Shown: positions 1 through 7,329 of the stretch, in pieces
Layout: every line of letters starts with the position of its first letter
How positions within the stretch are numbered: the first letter of the stretch is position 1
Source: Candidatus Beckwithbacteria bacterium CG23_combo_of_CG06-09_8_20_14_all_47_9
GTDB lineage: Bacteria > Patescibacteriota > Microgenomatia > UBA1400 > CG1-02-47-37
Direction of reading: 5' to 3'
NCBI GenBank assembly: GCA_002772455.1
Contig: PCSQ01000133.1
Span: 1-13,780, forward strand
Length of the DNA stretch: 13,780 nt
Notes under the pieces: generated by a model
What the model saw: the letters and a program-made list of their open reading frames with translations, nothing else
The model's database searches: none
What the model was told of the DNA's origin: nothing
Translations under genes and position numbers: made by a program

Positions 1-420
1 CAACCAATTACCTGTTTTGACACCTGTAGTTCCGACGCCGAATGCGAAGCCGATTTACGCTGTCAAAGTGTTTCCGGCACCAAACGCTGCGTTAACCCCA
101 GCTGCAGTGAGGATGCCGACTGCAGCTGCGCTGTAGCTAAAAAGGCCTGTTGGGATAAGTGCCAAAACAACAATGACTGCGAATCGCCCTGGGCCTGTCA
201 GACAATTCCCGGTACCAATGATAAACGCTGTGTCAATTCCAGTTGTGTCGGGGAAAGCGACTGCAGCTGCGCTGTAGCCGAGGTCGCCCACCCATCACCT
301 TTGGCTAGTTTACCCAAAGCCTCGCCTCCGGCCCTGCCGCAGGCCGGTGTCAATACCCCGATGGTCCTGGGAGTTTCCGTCGGAATCTTAATGATGCTCG
401 TTGGTTTGCTGGCACTGTAG
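1..420 (+). CDS. Cysteine-rich repeat surface protein with C-terminal membrane anchor (partial, 5' end outside window)
   Basis: The frame is open from the first base to a TAG at 418-420 and gives 139 residues without a start codon, so the N-terminus lies upstream of the window. Two tandem units of about 45 residues are visible (about 5-46 and 50-93). Each has eight cysteines in the order C-x3-C-x5-C-x5-C-x8/10-C-x4-C-x5-C-x-C, and each ends in DCSCAVA. The shared 20-bp DNA at 118-137 and 259-278 lies 141 bp (47 codons) apart, so the units look like a tandem duplication. A Pro/Ala-rich linker (about 98-117) leads to a hydrophobic C-terminal segment (about 121-139) that ends at the stop, which suggests a single anchor. 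The cysteines are probably disulfide-paired outside the membrane. I do not recognise the family; the spacing resembles eukaryote-like cysteine-rich modules only in general. The stop lies 1 bp from the end of the convergent PMT gene. Function is unknown; being a target of the neighbouring glycosyltransferase is only a guess. Confidence 0.72.
   Translation, partial: QPITCFDTCSSDAECEADLRCQSVSGTKRCVNPSCSEDADCSCAVAKKACWDKCQNNNDCESPWACQTIPGTNDKRCVNSSCVGESDCSCAVAEVAHPSPLASLPKASPPALPQAGVNTPMVLGVSVGILMMLVGLLAL
118..278 (+). repeat. Tandem duplication inside the Cys-rich gene
   Basis: An identical 20-bp stretch beginning gactgcagctgc occurs at 118-137 and again at 259-278, a period of 141 bp or 47 codons. 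It encodes the end of each eight-cysteine unit (DCSCAVA). The rest of the two units is similar in protein (for example KRCVNPSC against KRCVNSSC) but diverged in DNA. Confidence 0.7.
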
Positions 421-421
421 C

Positions 422-1612
422 TTAACGCCAACTGGGCAACCAAAACCAATACTTTAACCACTGACTCGATAACGGTATAGCCGTATTGATCGGATAGAAA
501 AAAAGAAAACTAATAGTAATCAGTAATAAGTAAATCGTAATTAGTGGTTTGTTTTTAGTTTGCCAAAGACCCTGGGCCAAAATAACGGTCAAAACCGAAA
601 GCGCCGGCAAATAATGGTGCAAAAACATAATCCGGGGCGAGGCCAAAAACGGCAGCCAGAGGCCCAGGTAAGAAACCAGAAGATACCGGTAAGGACTCTC
701 CTTGAAAGCCTTCGAGGAGAGTCCTTGAAGGAGGGCCAAAATCCCACCCCAAAATATCACTGGGTTGCCCAAGTTATAAATGTTGGCAATTTTATCCGGC
801 AGGTACTGAACGTAAAACCAAACCGGCCGGATTAATAGCGGCCACTGCCAAGCCGCCGATTGATAACCATGGGTGGCAGTTAAGTGGATCTGATAATAAT
901 AAATTTGTTTATGCAGCTCGACAAATTGCTGCCAGATATGGCCTTGGAACCAAAACTGGAAAAAAGAAAGCAGATAGATTAATGGCGGAATAAAAACAAA
1001 ATACCAATAGGGACTCTCCCTGAAGGCCTTCAGGGAGAGTCCCTGAAGGAAAACTTGAAGGCCAAAAATCGGAAATAATAACACCGCCGAATGCTTGGTG
1101 GAAATGGCAAGTCCGGTAAAAACCGCACTCCAAAACCAACTCTTTTTATAGAAAAAAGCCAGCGCAAATAAAATAAACGTGGTGACAAAAATATCGTTCA
1201 TGGCAATCCGGGACATGGTCAGCTGCAAATTATCCAAACTGAACAGCAGGCCCGCCAGTAAAGCAATGTTGGTTTTTTTTGTTACTACCAAAGCTAAATA
1301 ATAAACCGCCGCCACGGCCAGCGTGCCGAATACCGCGGCGGGAAACCGCCAACCAAAACTGTTATCCCCAAAGACCAGCACCGAACCGGCTTGGAATAAC
1401 TTTGCCAAAGGCGGGTGCAGCCAATCATAGGCGGTATTCGGCTCCGGCGCCTGGGCGTAAACGTCAAACGCTTCCGGATTATTTTGGGAAAATGCCCGCA
1501 GAGACGGAACGTGATAAACTTCATCAAAGATATAACTTGACGGTATACCCAAACGCCAAAGCCTAAATCCAAAACTTATTATCAGCAGTAAAATCAGGTA
1601 GAATCTTTGCAT
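422..1612 (-). CDS. PMT-family (GT39) phospholipid-carrier-dependent glycosyltransferase
   Basis: This is a polytopic membrane protein of 396 residues. The N-terminal transmembrane segment is followed by the FDE motif (D30, E31), which matches the catalytic Asp-Glu pair in the first outer loop of protein O-mannosyltransferases. The family signature DWLHPPLAK (63-71) follows, then SPRIMFLHHYLP (325-336), and the protein ends in WLPSWR as bacterial PMTs often do. In this family a sugar, usually mannose, is moved from a polyprenyl-phosphate carrier to secreted proteins at the outer face of the membrane. The protein is complete but shorter than actinobacterial PMTs (roughly 500 residues). Residues 189-202 and 295-308 are two copies of an inserted peptide, LQGLSxKAFxESPY, encoded by a palindromic DNA repeat. 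The ATG is the complement of 1610-1612 and directly abuts the ATG of the divergent gene. No Shine-Dalgarno is visible. Acceptor and sugar are unknown. Confidence 0.88.
   Translation of the reverse strand: MQRFYLILLLIISFGFRLWRLGIPSSYIFDEVYHVPSLRAFSQNNPEAFDVYAQAPEPNTAYDWLHPPLAKLFQAGSVLVFGDNSFGWRFPAAVFGTLAVAAVYYLALVVTKKTNIALLAGLLFSLDNLQLTMSRIAMNDIFVTTFILFALAFFYKKSWFWSAVFTGLAISTKHSAVLLFPIFGLQVFLQGLSLKAFRESPYWYFVFIPPLIYLLSFFQFWFQGHIWQQFVELHKQIYYYQIHLTATHGYQSAAWQWPLLIRPVWFYVQYLPDKIANIYNLGNPVIFWGGILALLQGLSSKAFKESPYRYLLVSYLGLWLPFLASPRIMFLHHYLPALSVLTVILAQGLWQTKNKPLITIYLLLITISFLFFYPINTAIPLSSQWLKYWFWLPSWR
691..732. repeat. Palindromic coding repeat, copy A (in PMT gene)
   Basis: The core at 691-726 is a near-perfect 36-bp palindrome. 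Its 12-bp arms (691-702 AAGGACTCTCCT and 715-726 AGGAGAGTCCTT) match exactly, and two inner pairs are imperfect (703/714 and 707/710). Similarity to copy B continues to 732. On the minus strand it is read in frame as QGLSSKAFKESPY. It matches copy B at 36 of 42 positions. Four of the six differences form two compensatory pairs (692 with 725, 702 with 715). Confidence 0.85.
1009..1050. repeat. Palindromic coding repeat, copy B (in PMT gene)
   Basis: Positions 1009-1044 are a perfect 36-bp palindrome (half-site AGGGACTCTCCCTGAAGG), and similarity to copy A extends to 1050. On the minus strand it is read in frame as QGLSLKAFRESPY. It lies in the same gene and the same reading frame as copy A, 318 bp away. 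I saw no third copy in the window. Confidence 0.88.
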
Positions 1613-1626
1613 ATGTCTATATTATC
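1599..1626. promoter_or_regulatory. Divergent start region with zero spacing (CATATG) and paired -10-like hexamers
   Basis: CAT (1610-1612, start of the minus gene) and ATG (1613-1615, start of the plus gene) form the palindrome CATATG, so no intergenic base exists. A TAGAAT at 1599-1604 precedes the plus ATG by 8 bp. A GATAAT (complement of 1621-1626) precedes the minus ATG by 8 bp. Each hexamer therefore lies inside the opposite gene. No clear -35 boxes were found. The placement suits leaderless transcripts; this is inference from hexamers only. Confidence 0.42.
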
Positions 1627-3472
1627 AGTCGGATATTTTTTCGCTACCGCCGGATTTCTAGGCATCACCGTAATTCAAATTCTCAAACTAAAGCTGGGCC
1701 CTTTAATGAAACTGACAGCCGGTCTTATTATTGGCATCATCAGTCTTACTCAAATAATTTTTTGGCAATCCTGGCTCATTCCTTTTAATCAAGCCTCGAT
1801 TATGGCTACCACCGGGGCCATAATTCTAGGCAGCGGCTGGTGGTGGTGGAAAAACATCAGGCAAATGAAAATTAAATTCAACCGGTTGGCGGTCAGTCAA
1901 TGGTCTTTCTGGTTAGCCGGATGGATATTTTTATGGGGGTTTATTTGGCAATATATGCTCACCCTGGAAACAGACGGCCTATACGCCGGCTGGGTAAATA
2001 TCTGGGGAGATTGGGCCGCTCATTTAAGCTATACCACCAGTTTTGCTTTCGGCCAAAATTTCCCGGTGCAAATGCCTATTCTGATCGGCGCCAAATTTTC
2101 CTATCCTTTTTTAGCCGACTTTTTGTCGGCAATCCTGATTAAATTGGGCAGTGATTTACTGCCGGCCATGCTTTTTCCCAGTGTCATTTTGTCAACGCTT
2201 TTAGTGGCAGTTATTACCAAACTGGGCTCGGAAATAAATAAAAATTTTCGCGCCGGGAAGCTAACCGCACTTTTATTTTTATTTAACGGTGGCTTTGGGT
2301 GGTGGTGGTGGATAAAAGACATTCAGGTTAACGGCCTAAGCCGGGTGATGCAAAACTTGCCCCGCGAATATACCCACTTGGAAAAACTTTTTAACATCGA
2401 GTGGATCAATATTATTACTTCCCAAGTCATTCCCCAGCGCGGGTTTCTTTTGGGGTTTCCGGCCGCCGTCCTGATTTATTTTTTCCTCTGGAAATATTGG
2501 CAAAACAAACAGAGCCGGAACTTGCTGGCCGCCGGCATCATTATCAGCCTGCTACCCTTGGTTCACGCCCATTCAGTGGCGATTGCCGGCGCGGTCGGAG
2601 CTACCTTAGCGGCCATTGAATTAGTGCAAAATCGGTTTAAAGCCTCGGTAATTAAAAACTGGTTTTGGTTTGCCGGACCGCTGCTCATTATCGGCCTGCC
2701 TCAATTGTTGTATTTCTTCAGCGATTCTGTCACTAACAGCACTTTTATTAAATGGTTCCCCGGTTGGCTGGCAACCTCAAGGGGTGATAACTTCGGCTGG
2801 TTTTGGTTAAAAAATTTAGGCTTAATGGCTATACTTCCTCTGGTTGGCCTAATACCGGCCGACAAAAAATTTAGATTATTCAGCCTGCCTTTCTGGTTAA
2901 TTTTGGCCGCCGCTAACCTATGGTTATTCCAACCCTGGGAGTGGGACAACACAAAATTCTTTGTCCACTGGTATTTAATCGCCTGTGTTTTAGCTGGTGG
3001 TACCCTGGCAAAAATGCCTAAAATTATTACCATCATTCTGTTAACCATTACTATCTGGGCAGGAGGGTTGGATGTTCTGCGCTTAACCCAATATCCTTAT
3101 AGAAAAATCAGGTTTTGGACCAACGAGCAGCTGCAATTAGCCGATTGGGTCAAACAAAACACTGCCCCTGGGGATAATTTTTTAACGGCAGACAATCACG
3201 ATCATTGGCTGCCGACCCTAACCGGAAGAAAAACGCTTTTAGGCTTCAGAGGTTGGCTATGGACCTACGGCATCAATTACCGCCGCCAGGAACAGGCAAC
3301 CCAAACAATTTTTCAGGGTTTGCCTGCCGCCCGGGAAAAAATTAAAGAATTCAGCTTAGATTATGCGGTTATCGGGCCAATGGAGCAAACAGCTAACCAA
3401 GACTGGTTTGAAGAAAACTTTCCCCTGGTTTATCAGCTGGGACCAACCCGAATTTATCATCTCTATCCCTGA
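1613..3472 (+). CDS. Large polytopic membrane protein, GT-C glycosyltransferase-like
   Basis: The protein has 619 residues and many hydrophobic segments up to about residue 485, then a soluble C-terminal domain (about 500-619). The first large outer loop holds an acidic stretch (E119, D121) and WGDWAAH (131-137), placed where GT-C enzymes carry catalytic acids. The C-terminal domain starts with a pattern seen in bacterial GT-C-like proteins: LADWVKQNTAPGDNFLT, then DNHDHW (527-532) and GFRGWLWTYG (544-553). A glycosyltransferase using a lipid-linked sugar is the best guess, but family and substrate are not proven. GWWWW occurs twice (75-79 and 229-233). The ATG at 1613 was chosen; a TTG at 1607 would overlap the divergent gene. 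The 3' end overlaps the convergent LCP gene by 10 bp. Its pairing with the PMT gene suggests joint work on envelope glycans. Confidence 0.7.
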   Translation: MSILSVGYFFATAGFLGITVIQILKLKLGPLMKLTAGLIIGIISLTQIIFWQSWLIPFNQASIMATTGAIILGSGWWWWKNIRQMKIKFNRLAVSQWSFWLAGWIFLWGFIWQYMLTLETDGLYAGWVNIWGDWAAHLSYTTSFAFGQNFPVQMPILIGAKFSYPFLADFLSAILIKLGSDLLPAMLFPSVILSTLLVAVITKLGSEINKNFRAGKLTALLFLFNGGFGWWWWIKDIQVNGLSRVMQNLPREYTHLEKLFNIEWINIITSQVIPQRGFLLGFPAAVLIYFFLWKYWQNKQSRNLLAAGIIISLLPLVHAHSVAIAGAVGATLAAIELVQNRFKASVIKNWFWFAGPLLIIGLPQLLYFFSDSVTNSTFIKWFPGWLATSRGDNFGWFWLKNLGLMAILPLVGLIPADKKFRLFSLPFWLILAAANLWLFQPWEWDNTKFFVHWYLIACVLAGGTLAKMPKIITIILLTITIWAGGLDVLRLTQYPYRKIRFWTNEQLQLADWVKQNTAPGDNFLTADNHDHWLPTLTGRKTLLGFRGWLWTYGINYRRQEQATQTIFQGLPAAREKIKEFSLDYAVIGPMEQTANQDWFEENFPLVYQLGPTRIYHLYP

Positions 3473-4500
3473 TTCTGATACAAAATTTCGTCAATGTATT
3501 GGAAGACGACATTCCAATCATCACCGGCGGGCAGCAGCACCCATTGGCCGTAGCGGCTGACCGGCGGGTTATAAAGCAGGGCGGGAATGTCTTCCGATTG
3601 ACTGCCCTGGTCTAAAACGCCGGTGCGCAACTGCTCCCGATCAAGCTTTAAGCCGAGCTTAATCATGTCCGCATAAACTTCCGGCTTAATGTCCGTCTCC
3701 ACGCTATCTGCAGCAATCTGTTTTAACTGTTTAATTTTGCCGAAATTCAATAAGGTTTTGGCTTTCAGTAATTTATCCCTGAACGCCAAAATGACCCGCT
3801 GCTGCCGCTGCGCCCGGCTGTAATCGGTGCCCTCTTCGCCGTCGGCATGCCGGGAACGGACATATTTAAGGGCCGTCACGCCGTCAAAAGTCTGCCGGCC
3901 GGATTTAAACTCCACGGTTTCGTACCGGGCCGCTTCCGGCTCGGCGTCTTCTTTGCCGGGAATCGGGTACTGCCGGTCCGCAAACCCCCGCGGCACCTCC
4001 ACCTCAATGCCGCCTAAAACATCAATTGCCCGCTCAAAACCGGAAAAGTCCACTACTGCCCCGTAATGCACCGGCTGGTTCATCACCTCGCCCACGGCCG
4101 CTTTGGCCAAAATCAAACCGCCACCCTCTTGCTTGGTCTCGCCGTAATGATAGGCGGTGTTTAGTTTGGCGGCTAAAGAAACCACCCAAATATCTCTCGG
4201 TAGCGAAACAAGCACAACATCTCCTGAAGTCAGGTCTGCAGAAAGCAGAATGATACTGTCAGTTAAATCGCCGGCCTCGTGGCCTTCACCGCCGACACCC
4301 AAAAGCAAAATATTAGTCCGGCCGCGGAATGACTGAAGCCGGTTAATCGTCGGATTAATCAGCTTAAGCCCGATCTTGGCTTTTGGCGCCAATCCCCGAA
4401 CCAAACCAATCACCAGTGCCAGTCCCGCCGCCAACACCAGCCATCGCCCCAGCCAGGCATATTTAATTAAACGGCGCTTAATCTTGGCGATTTCCGGCAT
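3463..4500 (-). CDS. LytR-CpsA-Psr (LCP) family cell-wall polymer transferase
   Basis: The protein has 345 residues, with a short basic cytoplasmic tail, one transmembrane segment (about 16-36) and an outer LCP domain (about 61-245). Conserved LCP features include TNILLLGVGG (62-71), GDLTDSI (77-83), SLPRD (99-103), KLNTAY (112-117), the GGIEVEVP stretch (163-170) and YVRSRH...DYSRAQRQQ (213-234), which supplies the arginines and aspartate that bind the polyprenyl pyrophosphate. LCP enzymes attach glycopolymers from lipid carriers to peptidoglycan or to proteins. About 100 C-terminal residues after the core are not assigned. The start lies 14 bp from the ATG of the divergent helicase gene. 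The 3' end overlaps the convergent membrane protein gene by 10 bp. No Shine-Dalgarno precedes the ATG; a TAAAAT hexamer sits 6 bp upstream. Confidence 0.93.
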   Translation of the reverse strand: MPEIAKIKRRLIKYAWLGRWLVLAAGLALVIGLVRGLAPKAKIGLKLINPTINRLQSFRGRTNILLLGVGGEGHEAGDLTDSIILLSADLTSGDVVLVSLPRDIWVVSLAAKLNTAYHYGETKQEGGGLILAKAAVGEVMNQPVHYGAVVDFSGFERAIDVLGGIEVEVPRGFADRQYPIPGKEDAEPEAARYETVEFKSGRQTFDGVTALKYVRSRHADGEEGTDYSRAQRQQRVILAFRDKLLKAKTLLNFGKIKQLKQIAADSVETDIKPEVYADMIKLGLKLDREQLRTGVLDQGSQSEDIPALLYNPPVSRYGQWVLLPAGDDWNVVFQYIDEILYQNQG

Positions 4501-4514
4501 GCTATGATTTTAGC
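4501..4514. promoter_or_regulatory. Overlapping divergent -10-like elements between LCP and helicase genes
   Basis: The 14-bp gap holds TATGAT on the plus strand (4503-4508) and TAAAAT on the minus strand (complement of 4507-4512), sharing two bases. Each ends exactly 6 bp before its ATG. There is no room for a leader with a ribosome binding site. A bidirectional leaderless promoter is a reasonable reading, but no convincing -35 boxes were seen. Confidence 0.42.
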
Positions 4515-6293
4515 ATGGTTAAATCTTTCCTCGATGACTTAAACGAGCCTCAACGCCGGGCGGTAACTTTCGGCAACGGTCCTTTATTAATTTTAGCCGG
4601 GGCCGGTTCGGGCAAAACCCGGGCGTTAACTTTCCGGGCGGCCTATTTGATCCGGGAAAAAGGCATCAATCCCCACCGGGTACTGCTGGTTACTTTTACC
4701 AATAAAGCGGCTAAAGAAATGAAACAGCGCTTATCGTTCCTGCTGGACGATTCGGCTTTGCCGTTCTGCGGCACCTTCCATTCTTTTTGCGTTAAACTGC
4801 TTAAAACTAAACAGGATTTTGCCATTTATGACGAGGATGACTCTTTGGAAGTCATCAAAAAAGCGGTCAAAAATCTGGAACTCGATATCAAACCCTACAA
4901 ACCTCAAAGCTTAAAAGCGGCCATTTCCGCCTCAAAAAACGAATTGATTTCCAGCCTGGAATATTCCGGTTTCAGCCGCGGCCGGTACCAGGAATTGGCG
5001 GCTCAAGTCTACCGCGAGTACGACCGGCTGTTAAAACTTTACGGCGCCATGGACTTCGACGATCTGCTCCTAAATGCCGTCAAATGGCTGCGCCATGACC
5101 AGGAAACCTTAAATAAATACCGCCAGCAGTTTGAATACATCCTGGTCGATGAATACCAGGACACCAACAAAGCCCAGTACGAATTGACCCGCTTGCTTTC
5201 TTCCCGCTGGCGCAACCTGACGGCCGTCGGCGATTTTTCCCAATCGATTTACAGTTTTCGCGGCGCCGATTGGCGCAACTTAACGCGGCTGAAGGAAAAC
5301 TTTCCCGATTTAACGATTATTAATTTAGAGCAAAACTACCGCTCCACCCAAAACATTTTAACCGCCGCCAACCAGGTTATCGGCAAAAATACCCAGCATC
5401 CGGTGTTAAAGTTATGGACCGAAGCCTGCCAAGGCAGCAAGTTAGCTATTTATGAAGCCAGGGATGAAAAAGACGAAGCCAACTTTATTGTGAATACAAT
5501 AAAGAAATCCCAAACTCTAAATCCTAAATTCCAATATAACAATTTCGCGGTTTTATACCGCACTAACGCCCAATCGCGGAATATTGAAGAAGCCTTAATC
5601 AATCAGGCTATTCCTTATCTTTTAGTCGGCGGCACCCGGTTTTATTCCCGCAAAGAAATTAAAGACTGCTTGGCATATTTGCGATTTTTGGTTAATCCCA
5701 AAGACACGATCAGTTACGAACGTCTGGCCAAAATCGGCCAGCGTCAGCTGCAGCGATTTTTAGACTGGAAAGAAGCCAACCAAACGGAATTAATGACGCT
5801 GACTACCACCCAAGTTCTTGATCGGGTCTTAAAAGTCACCAATTATTTGGAACGGTTTGATCCCAAAGATGAACAGGATTTAGCCCGCCTGGAAAACATC
5901 AGGGAATTAACTTCTGTTGGCCGCCAGTGGCCGAAACTGCCGGAGTTTTTGGAACAGGTGGCGTTGGTCGAACAAACCGATTCAATCAAAACCAACGGCA
6001 ACGCCGTCACCTTAATGACCCTGCACGCTTCCAAAGGCCTGGAGTTTAACACCGTCTTTTTAATCGGCATGGAGGAGGGTCTGTTCCCCCATTCCCGTTC
6101 GCTGTTATCGAAAGACGGGCTCGAAGAAGAACGGCGCTTGTGCTATGTCGGCATTACCCGGGCCAAAGCCCAGGTTTATTTTTCCTACGCCTGGCGGCGG
6201 CTGTACTTCGGCCAATACTCCAGCAACCCCGTCAGCCGGTTTTTGGCAGACATTGATACTAATTTGTTAGAATTAACCCATGCTCATTCGTGA
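4515..6293 (+). CDS. UvrD/PcrA-like superfamily 1A DNA helicase
   Basis: The protein has 592 residues and the full set of SF1A helicase motifs. These are a Q-motif region (LNEPQRRAV, 9-17), Walker A GAGSGKT (29-35), motif Ia VTFTNKAAKEM (59-69), GTFHSFC (86-92), Walker B VDEYQD (211-216), motif III VGDFSQSIYSFRGA (238-251), motif IV QNYRS (273-277), motif V LHASKGLEF (503-511) and motif VI EEERRLCYVGITRAK (537-551). Such enzymes unwind DNA 3' to 5' in excision repair, replication restart and removal of recombinase filaments. It is shorter than PcrA/UvrD (about 700-740): the 2B region between motifs IV and V looks reduced and the C-terminal extension is missing. The ATG at 4515 has no Shine-Dalgarno and a TATGAT 6 bp upstream. 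Its stop overlaps the FemAB start by 14 bp. Which subfamily (UvrD, PcrA or Rep) it belongs to is not clear. Confidence 0.93.
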   Translation: MVKSFLDDLNEPQRRAVTFGNGPLLILAGAGSGKTRALTFRAAYLIREKGINPHRVLLVTFTNKAAKEMKQRLSFLLDDSALPFCGTFHSFCVKLLKTKQDFAIYDEDDSLEVIKKAVKNLELDIKPYKPQSLKAAISASKNELISSLEYSGFSRGRYQELAAQVYREYDRLLKLYGAMDFDDLLLNAVKWLRHDQETLNKYRQQFEYILVDEYQDTNKAQYELTRLLSSRWRNLTAVGDFSQSIYSFRGADWRNLTRLKENFPDLTIINLEQNYRSTQNILTAANQVIGKNTQHPVLKLWTEACQGSKLAIYEARDEKDEANFIVNTIKKSQTLNPKFQYNNFAVLYRTNAQSRNIEEALINQAIPYLLVGGTRFYSRKEIKDCLAYLRFLVNPKDTISYERLAKIGQRQLQRFLDWKEANQTELMTLTTTQVLDRVLKVTNYLERFDPKDEQDLARLENIRELTSVGRQWPKLPEFLEQVALVEQTDSIKTNGNAVTLMTLHASKGLEFNTVFLIGMEEGLFPHSRSLLSKDGLEEERRLCYVGITRAKAQVYFSYAWRRLYFGQYSSNPVSRFLADIDTNLLELTHAHS

Positions 6294-7329
6294 CCTGGTT
6301 GACAATGACCGCTCGACTCTTAACCAAATCGTTTCCCACCCCTTGCAAAGTTATGAGTGGGGCGAGTTTCGGCGCTTGACCGGCAACCCGGTAATCCGAA
6401 AAGGGGTATTTGAAAAAAATAAACTGGTCCAGTCGCTCCAGGTGACTTTGCACCAGGTGCCTAAATTCAACTGGCAGATCGGCTACTTTCCCAAGGGCCA
6501 ATTGCCGGACGAGGCCCAAATGAAAGTCTTACAGCAAATCGGCCGCGAAAATAACCTGGTGATGATCAAGCTGGAACCAAACGTCAGCCGCACGGTTAAC
6601 GATCAACCCAATCATGGCTGGAACACCATCGATTCTTTTTTAAAACAGCACGGCTGCCGGCCGGGAAGAAGCCTCTTTACCCAATACAGCTTCCAACTGG
6701 ATTTAAAGCCAGGCGAGGCCGATCTGCTGGCTAAAATGCATCCCAAAACCCGCTATAATCTGCGCTTGGCCGAAAAAAAGGGCGTCCGGGTTATGGTGGA
6801 TGATTCACCGGCCAGCTTTGCTTGGTTTTTAAAATTATTATTTGAAGAAACGGTCGTCCGCCAGGGGTTTTTCGCCCACACCAGAGAGTATTTTCAAAAA
6901 CTCTGGCAAACCTTAAATCCCGCCGGTATTGCCCATCTCCTGCGCGCTTATACCGGCGATCAGACCCTGGCGGTCTTTATGGTCTTTGTTTTTAACCAAA
7001 CCCTCTACTATCCCTACGGTGCCTCTACTAGGCAGTCTAAAGAAGTCATGGCCCCAAACTTACTCATGTGGGAAACTATCCGCTTCGGCAAAAAGTCAGG
7101 CTGCACTAATTTTGACATGTGGGGGGCACTGGGGCCAAGCCCGGACCCCAACGATCCCTGGTATGGCTTTCATCGGTTCAAGGCCGGTTACGGCGGCCGG
7201 CTGGTTGAATTTTTGGGTACCTACGATTTAGTTTTCAATACTCCGCGCTATTTGCTTTTCCGGCAACTGGATAATCTCAGGCCGCTGGGCTTAAAAATTA
7301 AAGCGAATTTAAGACGGTGGCTAAAATGA
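6280..7329 (+). CDS. FemAB-family aminoacyltransferase (peptidoglycan bridge formation)
   Basis: The protein has 349 residues and is soluble, with the two-half GNAT-like layout of the Fem family. Visible family features are the N-terminal QSYEWGEFRR (23-32), the central LLAKMHPKTRYNLRLAEKKGV with its basic patch (about 149-169), a TREYFQKLW segment (about 196-204), YYPYGAST (about 244-251) and the C-terminal FDMWGALG...FHRFKAGYGG (about 278-307). Fem enzymes add amino acids from aminoacyl-tRNA to the lysine or equivalent of lipid II stem peptides and so build the peptide bridge. The amino acid used cannot be read from the sequence. The ATG at 6280 lies within the end of the helicase gene in another frame (14-bp overlap) and no Shine-Dalgarno is seen. 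The stop overlaps the next ATG (ATGA). Translation is probably coupled along this run. Confidence 0.92.
   Translation: MLIRDLVDNDRSTLNQIVSHPLQSYEWGEFRRLTGNPVIRKGVFEKNKLVQSLQVTLHQVPKFNWQIGYFPKGQLPDEAQMKVLQQIGRENNLVMIKLEPNVSRTVNDQPNHGWNTIDSFLKQHGCRPGRSLFTQYSFQLDLKPGEADLLAKMHPKTRYNLRLAEKKGVRVMVDDSPASFAWFLKLLFEETVVRQGFFAHTREYFQKLWQTLNPAGIAHLLRAYTGDQTLAVFMVFVFNQTLYYPYGASTRQSKEVMAPNLLMWETIRFGKKSGCTNFDMWGALGPSPDPNDPWYGFHRFKAGYGGRLVEFLGTYDLVFNTPRYLLFRQLDNLRPLGLKIKANLRRWLK

Noticed and set aside
691..1050. The palindromes as terminators or as CRISPR repeats
   Set aside because: They lie within a coding gene without T tracts, there are only two copies, and the interval between them is coding sequence rather than a spacer.
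1279..1572. Long open frames on both strands inside the PMT gene
   Set aside because: They are shadows of the PMT coding frame, and their products are basic, low-complexity and without domain features.
1607..1612. TTG start for the GT-C-like protein, six bases before the ATG
   Set aside because: It adds only two residues and overlaps the divergent gene. The ATG at 1613 is the simpler start.
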